From: Kribbella capetownensis
Lineage (GTDB): Bacteria; Actinomycetota; Actinomycetes; Propionibacteriales; Kribbellaceae
Direction of reading: 5' to 3'
NCBI RefSeq assembly: GCF_004331485.1
Contig: NZ_SJKD01000009.1
Span: 331,520 to 395,519 of the forward strand
Length of the DNA stretch: 64,000 bases
Below, in pieces: positions 42,234 to 51,021 of this stretch. The notes beneath the pieces are model-generated. The model was not told the origin of the DNA and made no database searches. It saw nothing but the letters and a program-made list of their open reading frames with translations. Positions within the stretch are counted from its first letter, which is position 1. Each line of letters opens with the position of its first letter. The position numbers were made by a program, and so were the translations under genes.

Positions 42234-43036
42234 CGGTAGGTCGTCGGGCTGCTGCCGGTGTGGTGGCGGAAGCGGGTGGAGAAGTAGAGCGGGTCGAGAT
42301 AGCCGACCTGCGCGGCCACTGACGCGACCGAACGGCTGGTCAGCTCGAGGAGGTTGCAGGCCGCGTCGAGGCGGCGGCGTTCGACGAACTGCTGCGGGCT
42401 GACGCCGAGCTGCGCACGGAACAGATGCGCGAAGCGGGACACCGAGAGATTCGCCGCGCGGGCCAGCCGGGGTACGTCGAGGTTCGCGGTCAGATCCTGG
42501 TCGATCAGCTCGATCGCGCGCAGCAGGCGGTCGTCGATCTGCACCGCCTTCGGGTTCTGGGTGTCGCACCACAGCAGGGCCGCCTCGAGGGAGTTGGCGC
42601 TCAGCTGTTCGGCCTGTGGGAGGACGCTGCTCTGGTGCCGGACGGCGTCGCGCAGGTGGTCGGCGATCCGGTCGGCGGCCGACCCGGCCGGGCGGAGCTG
42701 AACGATGCCGGCGGCAACTTCCGGCCAGTCCAGCAGCGGGAGCCAGTCGGGCTTCGGGTTGAGGTGGGCGTAGAGGAAGTGCCACCGCTCCCCCACGGTG
42801 CCGTAGTCGTGCATGGTGCGCGGCCGGACGAGAGTGACCGTGCCGGGGTCGGCGACCACGTCGCCGGTGGGTGCGCCGAAACGCCCTCGACCGTCCAGGG
42901 TCTGCGCCAGCAGCCAGTCCGTCGTGCCGCGCCGGCGGAAGGTCGCGTAATCGGAATCCTCGTCGAACTCGCCAGTGAGCAGCCGCCTGACGATCGGGGC
43001 CGGCGAATCACGAGTAGCAGGATCTCGAAGGTTCAC
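42215..43036 (-). CDS. AraC-family transcriptional regulator
   Basis: This 273-aa protein has an N-terminal cupin-like sensor with the arm and beta-barrel pattern (DPGTVTLVRPRTMHDYG). Two C-terminal HTH motifs follow (LDVPRLARAANLSVSRFAHL and the conserved VGYLDPLYFSTRFRHHTGSS). Such regulators typically sense sugars or aromatics. The GTG start at 43036 is 7 nt from a TAGCCT box, so the transcript is probably leaderless. It is divergent from the PhyH dioxygenase and overlaps the response-regulator 3' end by 19 nt. Confidence 0.9.
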   Translation of the reverse strand: MNLRDPATRDSPAPIVRRLLTGEFDEDSDYATFRRRGTTDWLLAQTLDGRGRFGAPTGDVVADPGTVTLVRPRTMHDYGTVGERWHFLYAHLNPKPDWLPLLDWPEVAAGIVQLRPAGSAADRIADHLRDAVRHQSSVLPQAEQLSANSLEAALLWCDTQNPKAVQIDDRLLRAIELIDQDLTANLDVPRLARAANLSVSRFAHLFRAQLGVSPQQFVERRRLDAACNLLELTSRSVASVAAQVGYLDPLYFSTRFRHHTGSSPTTYRQRDDR

Positions 43037-43052
43037 AGCTTGATAGGCTATC
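43034..43052. promoter_or_regulatory. Shared palindromic -10/operator between araC-type and phyH genes
   Basis: GATAG-G-CTATC (43042-43052) is a perfect palindrome. On the minus strand it supplies TAGCCT 7 nt before the GTG; on the plus strand it supplies TAGGCT about 37 nt before the dioxygenase ATG. Confidence 0.45.
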
Positions 43053-43086
43053 GTCCCGGCTGCCCCGGGCCGCCGATCCTGGAGGC

Positions 43087-43875
43087 ATGACCGACGTACT
43101 GGCCGAGATCTATCGCGACGAGGGGATCGTTCAGGTCCCGCAGGTGCTCTCCACCGCCGAGGTCGAGCGGATCAGGACCGTGTTCATGGAACAGGTTGCC
43201 GCGGACCACTCGCTCGCGATCGACGACGGCGTACCGGGCGACGACCCGCTGGCGCGCTATCCGCGGTTCGTGCATCCGCACCGGCGACCCGAGGTCGAGG
43301 CCGGCAAGATCTCGCTGGAGCTGATGCTGGACAGCCGGATCCTCGATGTCGTCACCACTCTGATCGGGCCGGCGCTGGGCGCCCAGTCGATGTTCTACTT
43401 CAAGCCGCCGGGCGCGCGCGGCCAGGCGTTGCACCAGGACAACACGTTCCTGCGGGCCGATCCCGAGACCTGCCTGGCGGCGTGGATCGCGATCGACGAC
43501 GTGGATGCGGAGAACGGCGGGCTCGCGGTGGTCCCCGGTTCACACCAGACCGAGCTGGTCTGTCCCGAGCCGGCCGACCTGGCCGAGTCGTTCACCAATG
43601 CGGAGGTCCCGATCCCGGACGGTCTGCGGAAGGTGCAGACGAAGATGAAGGCCGGTGACGTGCTGTTCTTCCACGGCAGCGTCGTGCACGGCTCCCGCCC
43701 CAACTCGAGCCCGGACCGCTTCCGGCGCGCGCTGATCTTCCACTACATCCCGGAGGACAGCACGGAGATCGCCGCCTTCTACAACCCGCTCGTCCGGCCG
43801 GACCGGCGTACGGCGGTCCTGCCCGAAGCCATCGGCGGCGGTCCCTGCGGCGACTACGCGGACGCCGAGCCCTGA
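43087..43875 (+). CDS. Phytanoyl-CoA dioxygenase (PhyH)-family Fe(II)/2-oxoglutarate oxygenase
   Basis: This 262-aa protein has the double-stranded beta-helix with iron triad His116-x-Asp118 (HQD) and the distal His near 201 (VVHGSRPNSS). The 2-oxoglutarate-binding Arg (RRALIFHY) lies about ten residues later. PhyH-family members hydroxylate lipids, mitomycin-type metabolites, ectoine and others; nothing here fixes the substrate. It is divergent from an AraC regulator, which probably controls it. GGAGG lies unusually close (1 nt) to the ATG. Confidence 0.88.
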   Translation: MTDVLAEIYRDEGIVQVPQVLSTAEVERIRTVFMEQVAADHSLAIDDGVPGDDPLARYPRFVHPHRRPEVEAGKISLELMLDSRILDVVTTLIGPALGAQSMFYFKPPGARGQALHQDNTFLRADPETCLAAWIAIDDVDAENGGLAVVPGSHQTELVCPEPADLAESFTNAEVPIPDGLRKVQTKMKAGDVLFFHGSVVHGSRPNSSPDRFRRALIFHYIPEDSTEIAAFYNPLVRPDRRTAVLPEAIGGGPCGDYADAEP

Positions 43876-43892
43876 GTGATCTGACTCACTGG

Positions 43893-43919
43893 TGTCACAT
43901 CCGCTGAGCACGCGGTGTC
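43893..43919 (+). promoter_or_regulatory. ECF41-type promoter for the FAD oxidoreductase-sigma operon
   Basis: TGTCACA (43893-43899), 16 nt and TGTC (43916-43919). ECF41 sigma factors recognise TGTCACA at -35 and CGTC at -10 (established for the group). The downstream operon ends with an ECF41 sigma gene. Confidence 0.6.
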
Positions 43920-43951
43920 TTTAAGGCCATCTCTGAGACGAAGGAGTGGCC

Positions 43952-45148
43952 ATGACCGAGAAGACCGATGTCATCGTGATCGGCGGCGGATACGCCGGCG
44001 TGATGGCTGCGAACCGCCTGACACAGCGTGACGACGTCTGCGTGAGACTGATCAACCCACGTCCGGCCTTCGTCGAACGGATCCGGCTGCACCAGCTCGT
44101 CGGCGGGTCAAACGACGCGCTGGTGGACTACCAGAGCATCCTGGCCGGTGGCGTCGAACTCGTGGTCGACACGGTCACCCAGATCGACGCGCCCGGACGT
44201 CGTGTGATTCTGGCGAGCGGCGGTGACCTCACCTACGACTACCTGATCTATGCGGTCGGCAGCGGTAGCGGTGAGCCAACCGTAAGTCGCGCGGCGGAGA
44301 ACGCCTATCCGATCTCCACTCTGGAACAGGCACGGCGCCTCCAGCCGGTCGTCGACGCTGCGCCGGCATCAGCCGCGCTGATGGTGGTGGGCGCCGGACC
44401 GACCGGCCTGGAAACCGCGTCCGAACTGGCGGAGCAGGGCCGCAAAGTCACCCTTGTGTGCGGACAGATGCTCGGGCCGTACCTGCATCCGCGGGCCCGG
44501 CGCTCGGTCGCCCGGCGGCTCGCCAAGCTCGGTGTGACCGTGCTCGAAGGCGACGGCACGACGGTGACGGGCGTGACGGCTGACGCGGTCCGGCTCGCCG
44601 ACGGCCGCGAGCTGCACAGCGACGTGACGATCTGGACCGCGGGGTTCAGCGCGCCGGATCTGGCCACCCGCAGCGGGCTGAGCACGGACTCCCTCGGGCG
44701 GTTGCTCACCGACGAGACCCTCACCAGCGTGGACAATGTACGCATCATCGCGGCCGGGGACGCGGGAGCCCCATCGAACCTGCCGGTGCGGATGAGTTGT
44801 CAGTCCGCGATGCAGCTGGGCCCGCAGGCTGCCGAGACGGTGCTGAGCCGGATCGCGAGCAAGGAGCCCGCCAGGTTCGATGTCGGGTTCTTCGGCGAGT
44901 GCATCAGCCTCGGACGCCGCGCCGGCGTGGTCCAGTACGCCAAGCGTGACGACACCCCGACCAGCGTGTTCCATCTGGGCAACCGATCGATGGCGATGCT
45001 CAAGGAAGGTGTCTGCAAGAGCACCATCTGGCAGCTGCGGCAGGAGGCGCGCCGACCCGGCAGGCTCGATCTCTGGTTCAAGGATCGCCAACGCCGGAAG
45101 GTAGTGAACGCCAAGGCCGCGCCCGTGGATTCGGGCCGGCCGGCCTGA
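43952..45148 (+). CDS. NAD(P)/FAD-dependent pyridine nucleotide-disulphide oxidoreductase (NDH-2-like)
   Basis: This 398-aa protein has N-terminal FAD dinucleotide fold GGGYAG (about 11-16), second NAD(P) fold VVGAGPTGLETA near 147, and IIAAGDAG near 270 as the second FAD contact. No redox-active CxxC pair is visible, so it resembles NDH-2/FerA-type quinone or carotenoid-like oxidoreductases rather than disulphide reductases. The ATG at 43952 has AAGGAG 5 nt upstream. It precedes the ECF41 sigma gene by 14 nt; oxidoreductases are among the classic ECF41 partner genes. Confidence 0.88.
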   Translation: MTEKTDVIVIGGGYAGVMAANRLTQRDDVCVRLINPRPAFVERIRLHQLVGGSNDALVDYQSILAGGVELVVDTVTQIDAPGRRVILASGGDLTYDYLIYAVGSGSGEPTVSRAAENAYPISTLEQARRLQPVVDAAPASAALMVVGAGPTGLETASELAEQGRKVTLVCGQMLGPYLHPRARRSVARRLAKLGVTVLEGDGTTVTGVTADAVRLADGRELHSDVTIWTAGFSAPDLATRSGLSTDSLGRLLTDETLTSVDNVRIIAAGDAGAPSNLPVRMSCQSAMQLGPQAAETVLSRIASKEPARFDVGFFGECISLGRRAGVVQYAKRDDTPTSVFHLGNRSMAMLKEGVCKSTIWQLRQEARRPGRLDLWFKDRQRRKVVNAKAAPVDSGRPA

Positions 45149-45162
45149 GGAGAGCTGCCCAG

Positions 45163-46059
45163 ATGAGCGAGCAGTCCAGTGACCCGGCGACGAACGCCTT
45201 CATCGCCCACCGGAACCTGCTGTTCACCGTCGCCTACGAGATCCTCGGATCGGCGGTCGACGCGGAGGATGTACTGCAGGAGACCTGGCTGCGGTGGAGC
45301 AAGGTCGAGCTGGATCAGGTCCGCGATCAGCGCGCGTACCTGATCCGGATCACCACCCGCCAGTCGCTCAACCGCCTGCGCACGATGCAGCGGCGCCGGG
45401 AGGCGTACGTCGGTCCCTGGCTGCCCGAACCGCTGCTCACCGCTCCGGACGCGGCCGAGGACGTCGAGCTGGCGGAGAGCGTGTCGATGGCGATGATGCT
45501 GGTCCTGGAAACGCTCACTCCGACCGAGCGGGCCGTGTTCGTCCTGCGCGAGGCGTTCAGTCTCAGCTACGACGACATCGCGGCGGCCGTCGACAAGAAC
45601 GCTGCGGCCGTCCGCCAGATCGCGCACCGCGCCCGGCAGCACGTCGACGCCCGCCGCCCCCGCGCGGTGGTCTCCCCGAACGAAGGACGGGCGGCCTTCG
45701 AGGCCTTCCAGCGAGCGGTCGAGGCCAGCGACCTGCAGGCCCTGCTCAACGTACTCGCACCCGACGTGGTGCTTGTCAGCGACGGCGGCGGCCTCAAATT
45801 CACTGCACTGCGGCCGATCGTCGGAGCGGAGAAGGCGATCCGCATGTTCGTCGGCAGCGTGCAGAAGGTCGGCGGCACGCTGACCACCGAGCCGACCATG
45901 ATCAACGGCAACCCGGCACTGCTGTTGCGCTTCGACGGGAAGCTCGACGGCGTCGTCGCGCTGCGGATCGAGGACGCCCACGTCACCGGCATCTACTACG
46001 TCCGCAACCCGCAGAAGCTGTCCCACCTCGAGTCGGAAACCGCACTGACGCTGCGCTGA
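45163..46059 (+). CDS. sigJ: ECF41-type RNA polymerase sigma factor (SigJ-like) with SnoaL-like C-terminus
   Basis: This 298-aa protein has sigma region 2 (AEDVLQETWLRWSKV near 33), region 4 (SYDDIAAAVDKNAAAVRQI near 140) and a fused SnoaL-like domain (about 180-290). The ECF41 hallmarks are present: SDGGGLKF near 208 and NPQKL (a variant of NPDKL) near 285. In this group the C-terminal domain substitutes for an anti-sigma factor. AGGAGAG precedes the ATG by 8 nt. It is probably autoregulated through the TGTCACA promoter upstream of the oxidoreductase. Confidence 0.92.
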   Translation: MSEQSSDPATNAFIAHRNLLFTVAYEILGSAVDAEDVLQETWLRWSKVELDQVRDQRAYLIRITTRQSLNRLRTMQRRREAYVGPWLPEPLLTAPDAAEDVELAESVSMAMMLVLETLTPTERAVFVLREAFSLSYDDIAAAVDKNAAAVRQIAHRARQHVDARRPRAVVSPNEGRAAFEAFQRAVEASDLQALLNVLAPDVVLVSDGGGLKFTALRPIVGAEKAIRMFVGSVQKVGGTLTTEPTMINGNPALLLRFDGKLDGVVALRIEDAHVTGIYYVRNPQKLSHLESETALTLR

Positions 46060-46072
46060 GGCGGACGTGCGA

Positions 46073-46152
46073 CACTCACCAACTGCGCGATGCCGGCGCT
46101 GATCACGCTCGGTCGGTCACTGTGCCAGAGCTCGTGCGGGGGTTGGTGAGTG
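46073..46152. repeat. 11-bp perfect inverted repeat with 58-nt spacer in a gene-free gap
   Basis: CACTCACCAAC (46073-46083) and GTTGGTGAGTG (46142-46152) lie in the 195-nt gap between convergent genes. It could be a long-loop terminator of the sigma gene or the ends of a decayed mobile element. No coding sequence is recognised in the gap. Confidence 0.55.
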
Positions 46153-46254
46153 GTGCAGGTCCGGAGTGCCACGCCATCACGATCGCGGCGCTCGGCTTCG
46201 CCAGGCGGGGACCGCAGCTGGAACGTCAGTTGTCATGGCCTGGGCGTCCGCCGC

Positions 46255-46986
46255 CTAGGTCCGGATGCGGCGGAGGAACTCCTGGGTGCGGGGCTGGCTG
46301 GGGTTGTCCAGGACCTGCGCGGGTGGGCCGCTTTCGAGCAGGCGGCCCTGGTGCAGGAAGCAGACCTGGTCGGCAATCTCGCGGGCGAACGCCATCTCGT
46401 GGGTGCAGATCAGCATCGTCATCCCCTCCGACCGCAGGTCGCGGAGCAGATCGAGAACTTCACCAACCAGTTCGGGGTCGAGCGCCGAGGTGATCTCGTC
46501 GAGCAGCATCAGGGTGGGTGAGTTGACCAGCGCCCGGGCGATCGCGGCGCGCTGCTGCTGACCGCCGGACAGGTCGTCCGGCCGCGCGTCCGCCTTGTCA
46601 CGCAGGCCGACCCGGTCCAGCATCTCCAGCGCCCGCCGCCGCGCCTCGTCGCGCGGAACCCCATGCACCCGGATCGGGGCCAGCGTCGCGTTGTCGAGCA
46701 CGGACAGGTGCGGGAACAGGTTGTACGACTGGAAGACGATCCCGATCGTGGACCGGATCTTGTCCGCGTCGGCCCGCGGGTCGGTGATGTCGGTGCCGGC
46801 CAGTTCGATCACGCCGTCGTCGACGACCTCGAGCAGGTTGATGCACCGCAGCAGCGTCGACTTCCCGGAGCCGGACGCGCCGATCAGCACCACGCACTCG
46901 CCCTCCGAAACCTCCAGGCCGAAGTCGTCGAGCACCACGTTGTCGCCGTACGCCTTCCGCACTCCCCGCAACGACAGCAGGCTCAC
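46255..46986 (-). CDS. Polar amino-acid ABC importer ATPase (GlnQ/HisP type)
   Basis: This 243-aa protein has Walker A GASGSGKST (about 36-44), Q-loop FQSYNLFPH, signature LSGGQQQR, Walker B LMLLDEITSALD and the H-loop CTHEM. The SALDPE and THEMAFA stretches are typical of the polar amino-acid group. The GTG start overlaps the permease stop by GTGA. It is the last gene of a three-gene leftward operon. Confidence 0.93.
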   Translation of the reverse strand: MSLLSLRGVRKAYGDNVVLDDFGLEVSEGECVVLIGASGSGKSTLLRCINLLEVVDDGVIELAGTDITDPRADADKIRSTIGIVFQSYNLFPHLSVLDNATLAPIRVHGVPRDEARRRALEMLDRVGLRDKADARPDDLSGGQQQRAAIARALVNSPTLMLLDEITSALDPELVGEVLDLLRDLRSEGMTMLICTHEMAFAREIADQVCFLHQGRLLESGPPAQVLDNPSQPRTQEFLRRIRT

Positions 46987-47834
46987 ACCGGTCCACCTCC
47001 CCCGCCGTACCAGCCTTGGCGGCGTGCGACGTAGTCGGTCAGCCGGGTCAGCGGGATCGTCAAGGCGACGAACAGCAGCCCGGCCACGACGTACGGCGTG
47101 AAGTTGAAGTCGATCGCCGTCTCCAACTGCGCCGCACGGATCGCGTCAATCACTCCGAGTACGGCGATCAGCCCCGAATCCTTCTGCAGGCTGACGAAGT
47201 CGTTCAGCAGCGGCGGCATGACCCGACGGACGGCCTGCGGCAGTACGACGAAACGCAGGGTCTGCCGGTACGACAACCCGAGCGAACGGGCGGCCGCGCG
47301 CTGCGACGGATGCACCGACTCGATCCCGGCCCGGAACACCTCGGCGACGTACGACGAATAGGTCAGCACCAGCGCGGCGCCACCCCAGATGACCGCGGCG
47401 TTCGGCACGCCCTGGAGCCGCAGAGCCGGTACGCCGAAGCCGAGCAGGAAGATCACCAGCAGCAGCGGGAGCCCGCGGAAGACATCCGTGTACGCCGCGG
47501 CGAAGACGCGGAGCGGGAAGAAGATCGGGCCGCGCAGGGTCCGCAGGATCGCCAGCGCCATCCCGATCACGACGATCAGGACCGCACAGATCAGCATCAC
47601 CCGGATGTTCAGCCACAACCCCTCGGCGACGACCGGCAACGCCTCCCAGGCGCGCTGGGGGTCGAAGAACGTTGCCCGCACCCGCGGCCAGCCCGGTGTC
47701 GATCCGATGCCGATGGCAACCAGTACCAGCAGCACCACCGAGCTGACCACCGCGATCAAGGTCGAGCGCCGCGCTCGTCGCTGCCGGTACGCGATCCGTT
47801 CCAGCTGCAGCGCGGACGGCTGCCAGTCCGTCAC
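46983..47834 (-). CDS. Polar amino-acid ABC importer permease (HisM/GlnP type)
   Basis: This 283-aa protein has an N-terminal cytoplasmic segment, a first helix near 28-48 and about five helices in total. The permease signature reads YVAEVFRAGIESVHPSQRAA, followed by LGLSYRQTLRFVVLPQA. The GTG at 47834 overlaps the binding-protein stop (GTGA). It is the only permease in the operon and so is expected to act as a homodimer. Confidence 0.92.
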   Translation of the reverse strand: MTDWQPSALQLERIAYRQRRARRSTLIAVVSSVVLLVLVAIGIGSTPGWPRVRATFFDPQRAWEALPVVAEGLWLNIRVMLICAVLIVVIGMALAILRTLRGPIFFPLRVFAAAYTDVFRGLPLLLVIFLLGFGVPALRLQGVPNAAVIWGGAALVLTYSSYVAEVFRAGIESVHPSQRAAARSLGLSYRQTLRFVVLPQAVRRVMPPLLNDFVSLQKDSGLIAVLGVIDAIRAAQLETAIDFNFTPYVVAGLLFVALTIPLTRLTDYVARRQGWYGGGGGPV

Positions 47835-48688
47835 GACAGTTCCGGCGCGCCCTGCGTCGTGAGGTACTCCTTCTGCAGATTGGCGAGCGTCCCGTCGCTC
47901 TTCAGCGCGTCCACGGCCTGGGACAGACACCCCGTCAGCCCGGACCCCTTCTCCAGCACGAAGCCGAACTGCTCGACCTGGCCCGACGACGCCGGCAGCT
48001 GACCGACGATCTTGCCGTCGTCGAGCTGTGCCGCGGTCATGTAGAACCCGGTCGGCAGGTCCACGACGATCCCGTCCAGCTGCTTGTTCTTCAGCGCCTG
48101 GACGGCCAGGTCGTTGGTGTCGTACGGCGCCATCTTCTGCTTCGGCTTGATCAGTTCCTCCGCCGTCGTGTAGCTGGTCGTACCGACCTGGGCGCCGAGC
48201 TTCGCGTCGGCCAGCTCCGCGACCGACTTCGCGTTCGCGATCTTGCTGCCCGCGGTCGTGATCACGGCCTGCCGGACGTCGTAGTACCCCGACGAGAAGT
48301 CCACCGCCTTGCGGCGGTCCTCGGAGATCGACACCTGGTTCACGTCGAAGTCGAACTTCTTCGGCCCGGGCGCGAACGCCGAGTTGAACGGCACCGTCTG
48401 CCACTTCACCTCGGCGGTCTCGAAGCCGAGCTTCTTCGCCACCGCGTAGGTGACGGCCGACTCGTACCCCTTGCCGTTGGCCGGATCGTCGTTGGAGAAC
48501 CACGGCTCGTACGCCGGCTTGTCGGTGCCGACCGCGAGCGTGCCGGCCGTCTTCACCGCCAGCTTGTCCTTCGCGCAGGCGTCGGCGCCGGACGGCGTCG
48601 ACGTACTGCTGGACTCATCCTCCGGAGCACACGCGCCGAGCCCGAGGACCAGCGCCACCCCCACCGCCGCCACTGCACGAGATCTCAT
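47831..48688 (-). CDS. Amino-acid-binding lipoprotein (solute-binding protein family 3)
   Basis: This 285-aa protein has a signal peptide with lipobox GLGAC (near 16-20), a Ser/Thr-rich linker, and the family-3 fold (GTLAVGTDKPAYEPWF, KKFDFDVNQVSISEDRRK, GAQVGTTSYTTAEELI). It is a surface receptor for a polar amino acid or related compound. The SISEDRRKAVDFS motif contains the Arg that normally binds the ligand carboxylate. It is the first gene of the operon. Confidence 0.92.
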   Translation of the reverse strand: MRSRAVAAVGVALVLGLGACAPEDESSSTSTPSGADACAKDKLAVKTAGTLAVGTDKPAYEPWFSNDDPANGKGYESAVTYAVAKKLGFETAEVKWQTVPFNSAFAPGPKKFDFDVNQVSISEDRRKAVDFSSGYYDVRQAVITTAGSKIANAKSVAELADAKLGAQVGTTSYTTAEELIKPKQKMAPYDTNDLAVQALKNKQLDGIVVDLPTGFYMTAAQLDDGKIVGQLPASSGQVEQFGFVLEKGSGLTGCLSQAVDALKSDGTLANLQKEYLTTQGAPELS

Positions 48689-48725
48689 GCGCAGCAGCGT
48701 AGATCAGCGACGCACCGCTGTGCAG

Positions 48726-50504
48726 TTAGTTGCTGTAGTCGCGGAATCCACGGCCGGTCTTGCGGCCGAGGTAGCCGGCAGTGACGAGGTGCTCGAGCAG
48801 CGGGGCCGGGGCGAATCCGGGCTCGCGGAACTCGAGGTAGAGAGTCCGCTGGATCGCCAGCGAGATGTCCAGTCCGACCACGTCGAGCAGCTCGAACGGA
48901 CCCATCGGGAGCCGGCAGCCGAGCTTCATCGCGGCGTCGATGTCGTCGACCCCGGCGTAGTGCGCCTCGAGCATCCGGACCGCGTCGTTCAGGTACGGGA
49001 ACAGCAGCGCGTTCACGATGAAGCCGGCCCGGTCGCCGCACCGGACCGGGTGCTTGCCAGCGGCAACCGCCAGCGCCGCGACCGTGTCGGCCACGTCCGG
49101 CAACGTGCTGACCGTGCTCACGACCTCGACCAGCTTCATCACCGGCGCCGGGTTGAAGAAGTGCAGCCCGACCACGTCGGCCGGCCGCTTGGTCGCCATC
49201 GCGAGATCGATCACCGGCAGACTCGAGGTGGTCGTCGCCAGGATCGCGCCCGGCTTGCAGATCTCGTCGAACGTCTCGAACAGCGCCTGCTTGACGCTCA
49301 ACTCCTCGACCACGGCCTCGACCACCAGGTCGACGCTCGCGAGGTCGTCGAGCTTGGCCGTCCCGGTGGTCCGGCGCAGTGTCGCGTCCCGCTCCTCCGA
49401 GGACAGCTTGCCGCGCTGAACGCCCTTCTCCAGCGACCGTTCGAGGCCTGCGCGGACCCGGTCCACCTTCTCGGTACCGCGGGCGACGTACAGAACGTCG
49501 TACCCGGCCTTGGCGCAGACCTCGATGATGCCGACAGCCATCGTCCCGGAGCCGACCACGCCGACCTGCTTGACCGGGCGTACGGCGATCTCCGCGCCGT
49601 CCGACGGAGGCGTGTGCTCGTCGTCGACCACGAGCGGGGAGTCCGGCGCCTCGTAGGTGTAGAAGCCGCGACCGGTCTTGCGGCCGAGCAGTCCGGCCGT
49701 GACCATCTGCTTGAGGATCGGGGCCGGCGCGTGCAGCCGGTTGCGACCCTGCTTGTACATCGTGTCGAGGATCTCGTACGCAGTGTCGAGGCCGATCAGA
49801 TCGAGTAGCGCGAGTGGGCCCATCGGGTAGCCGCAGCCGAGTCGCATCGCCGCGTCCACGTCCTCGCGGGTCGCGTAGCGCGACTCCACCATCGAGACCG
49901 CGTGGTTCAGGTAGCCGAACAGCAACGCGTTCGCGATGAAGCCGGCCCGGTCGGCCGCCACCACCGGGACCTTGTCGAGGCGGCGGGCCAGCGCGAGCAC
50001 GTCCTCGACCACGTCCGGCTCGGTGACCACGGTCCGGATCACCTCGACGAACTCCTGCACCGGCGCCGGGTTGAAGAAGTGCATGCCGACGACGCGGCGC
50101 GGGCGCTGGGTGGCCACGGAGATCTCGGTGACCGACAGGGACGAGGTGTTGGTGGCCAGGATGGCGTCCTCGCGGACGACCTTGTCCAGCGCCGAGAAGA
50201 TCTCGCGCTTGAGCTCGAGCCGCTCGATCACGGCCTCGATGACCAGGTCACAGTCCGCCAGCGCCTCGATCGAGGTGGCGAAGGTGACCCGGTCGAACAG
50301 CGCCTGCTGGTCCTCGACCGACAGCTTGCCGCGCTTCACCGCCCGGTCGGTGGAGTGCTGGATGTGCCCGCGGCCGCGCTCGGCCGCCTCGTCGTCACGC
50401 TCGACGCCGACCACCGTCAGCCCGTTGCGCGCGAACACCTCGGCGATCCCGGCACCCATCGTGCCCAGACCGACCACACCCACCGTCTTCAATTCCCGAG
50501 CCAT
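48726..50504 (-). CDS. Tandem (double) 3-hydroxybutyryl-CoA dehydrogenase in one chain
   Basis: This 592-aa protein contains two complete HBDH units of about 285 residues. Each has a Rossmann fold, the HFFNPAP catalytic motif and the C-terminal GYPMGP/CRLPMGP helical domain. Unit 1 has GLGTMG (12-17); unit 2 has GSGTMA (318-323), so the third glycine is lost and cofactor binding may differ. Usual HBDH is a dimer of about 285-aa chains; this is a covalent dimer, as found in some actinobacteria. It oxidises 3-hydroxybutyryl-CoA or reduces acetoacetyl-CoA, linking the thiolase to crotonyl-CoA and Ccr. A CATAGT box 7 nt before the ATG suggests a leaderless mRNA. Confidence 0.92.
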   Translation of the reverse strand: MARELKTVGVVGLGTMGAGIAEVFARNGLTVVGVERDDEAAERGRGHIQHSTDRAVKRGKLSVEDQQALFDRVTFATSIEALADCDLVIEAVIERLELKREIFSALDKVVREDAILATNTSSLSVTEISVATQRPRRVVGMHFFNPAPVQEFVEVIRTVVTEPDVVEDVLALARRLDKVPVVAADRAGFIANALLFGYLNHAVSMVESRYATREDVDAAMRLGCGYPMGPLALLDLIGLDTAYEILDTMYKQGRNRLHAPAPILKQMVTAGLLGRKTGRGFYTYEAPDSPLVVDDEHTPPSDGAEIAVRPVKQVGVVGSGTMAVGIIEVCAKAGYDVLYVARGTEKVDRVRAGLERSLEKGVQRGKLSSEERDATLRRTTGTAKLDDLASVDLVVEAVVEELSVKQALFETFDEICKPGAILATTTSSLPVIDLAMATKRPADVVGLHFFNPAPVMKLVEVVSTVSTLPDVADTVAALAVAAGKHPVRCGDRAGFIVNALLFPYLNDAVRMLEAHYAGVDDIDAAMKLGCRLPMGPFELLDVVGLDISLAIQRTLYLEFREPGFAPAPLLEHLVTAGYLGRKTGRGFRDYSN

Positions 50505-50568
50505 GGCCCGAACTATGCCAGTCCCACTACTGGTCCGCCCATGAGCTGAGTCACCCGGGAGGCCAACC

Positions 50569-51021
50569 TCACACCTCGTCGAACACCACCGGCGACTCGA
50601 GCCATCCGTCCAGCAGCCAGGCCGGATCCGGCGCGCTGTCGAGCATCGACGCGACCGGTTTCGGCTTGAGGTCGCGCCCGAGAAGGTCCCCGACCGGCAG
50701 CCACACCGCCCGATAACTCCCGGCCTCCGACTCCGCAGTACTTCCCATCTCCGGGCCGTCCCCGGCGCCGAACTCGCCACCGATCGACTCCGCCAGGAAG
50801 TAGTGCTGAGTGCTGGTGCCGAAGTTCACCACGGCGACCAGCCCGCGGATCTTCACCAGCACACCCAGTTCCTCGTGGGTCTCACGCCGCGCCGCCTCCG
50901 CCAGACTCTCGCCCTCCTCGACCTGGCCGCCCGGCAGGACGTGGTACGTCCGGCCGTCGCGCACCCGCTCGATCGCGGCCACTCCGTGCCGGGAGAGCAA
51001 GACGATCCCCGCGCGGATCAT
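50569..51021 (-). CDS. Nudix hydrolase
   Basis: This 150-aa protein has a complete Nudix box starting at Gly32 (G-x5-E-x7-REThEELG, ending near 53). The small size and HVLPGGQVEEGE entry are typical of ADP-ribose or (d)NTP diphosphatases. The start overlaps the methyltransferase stop by ATGA, so the two are coupled, together with the TfoX-like gene upstream. Confidence 0.9.
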   Translation of the reverse strand: MIRAGIVLLSRHGVAAIERVRDGRTYHVLPGGQVEEGESLAEAARRETHEELGVLVKIRGLVAVVNFGTSTQHYFLAESIGGEFGAGDGPEMGSTAESEAGSYRAVWLPVGDLLGRDLKPKPVASMLDSAPDPAWLLDGWLESPVVFDEV

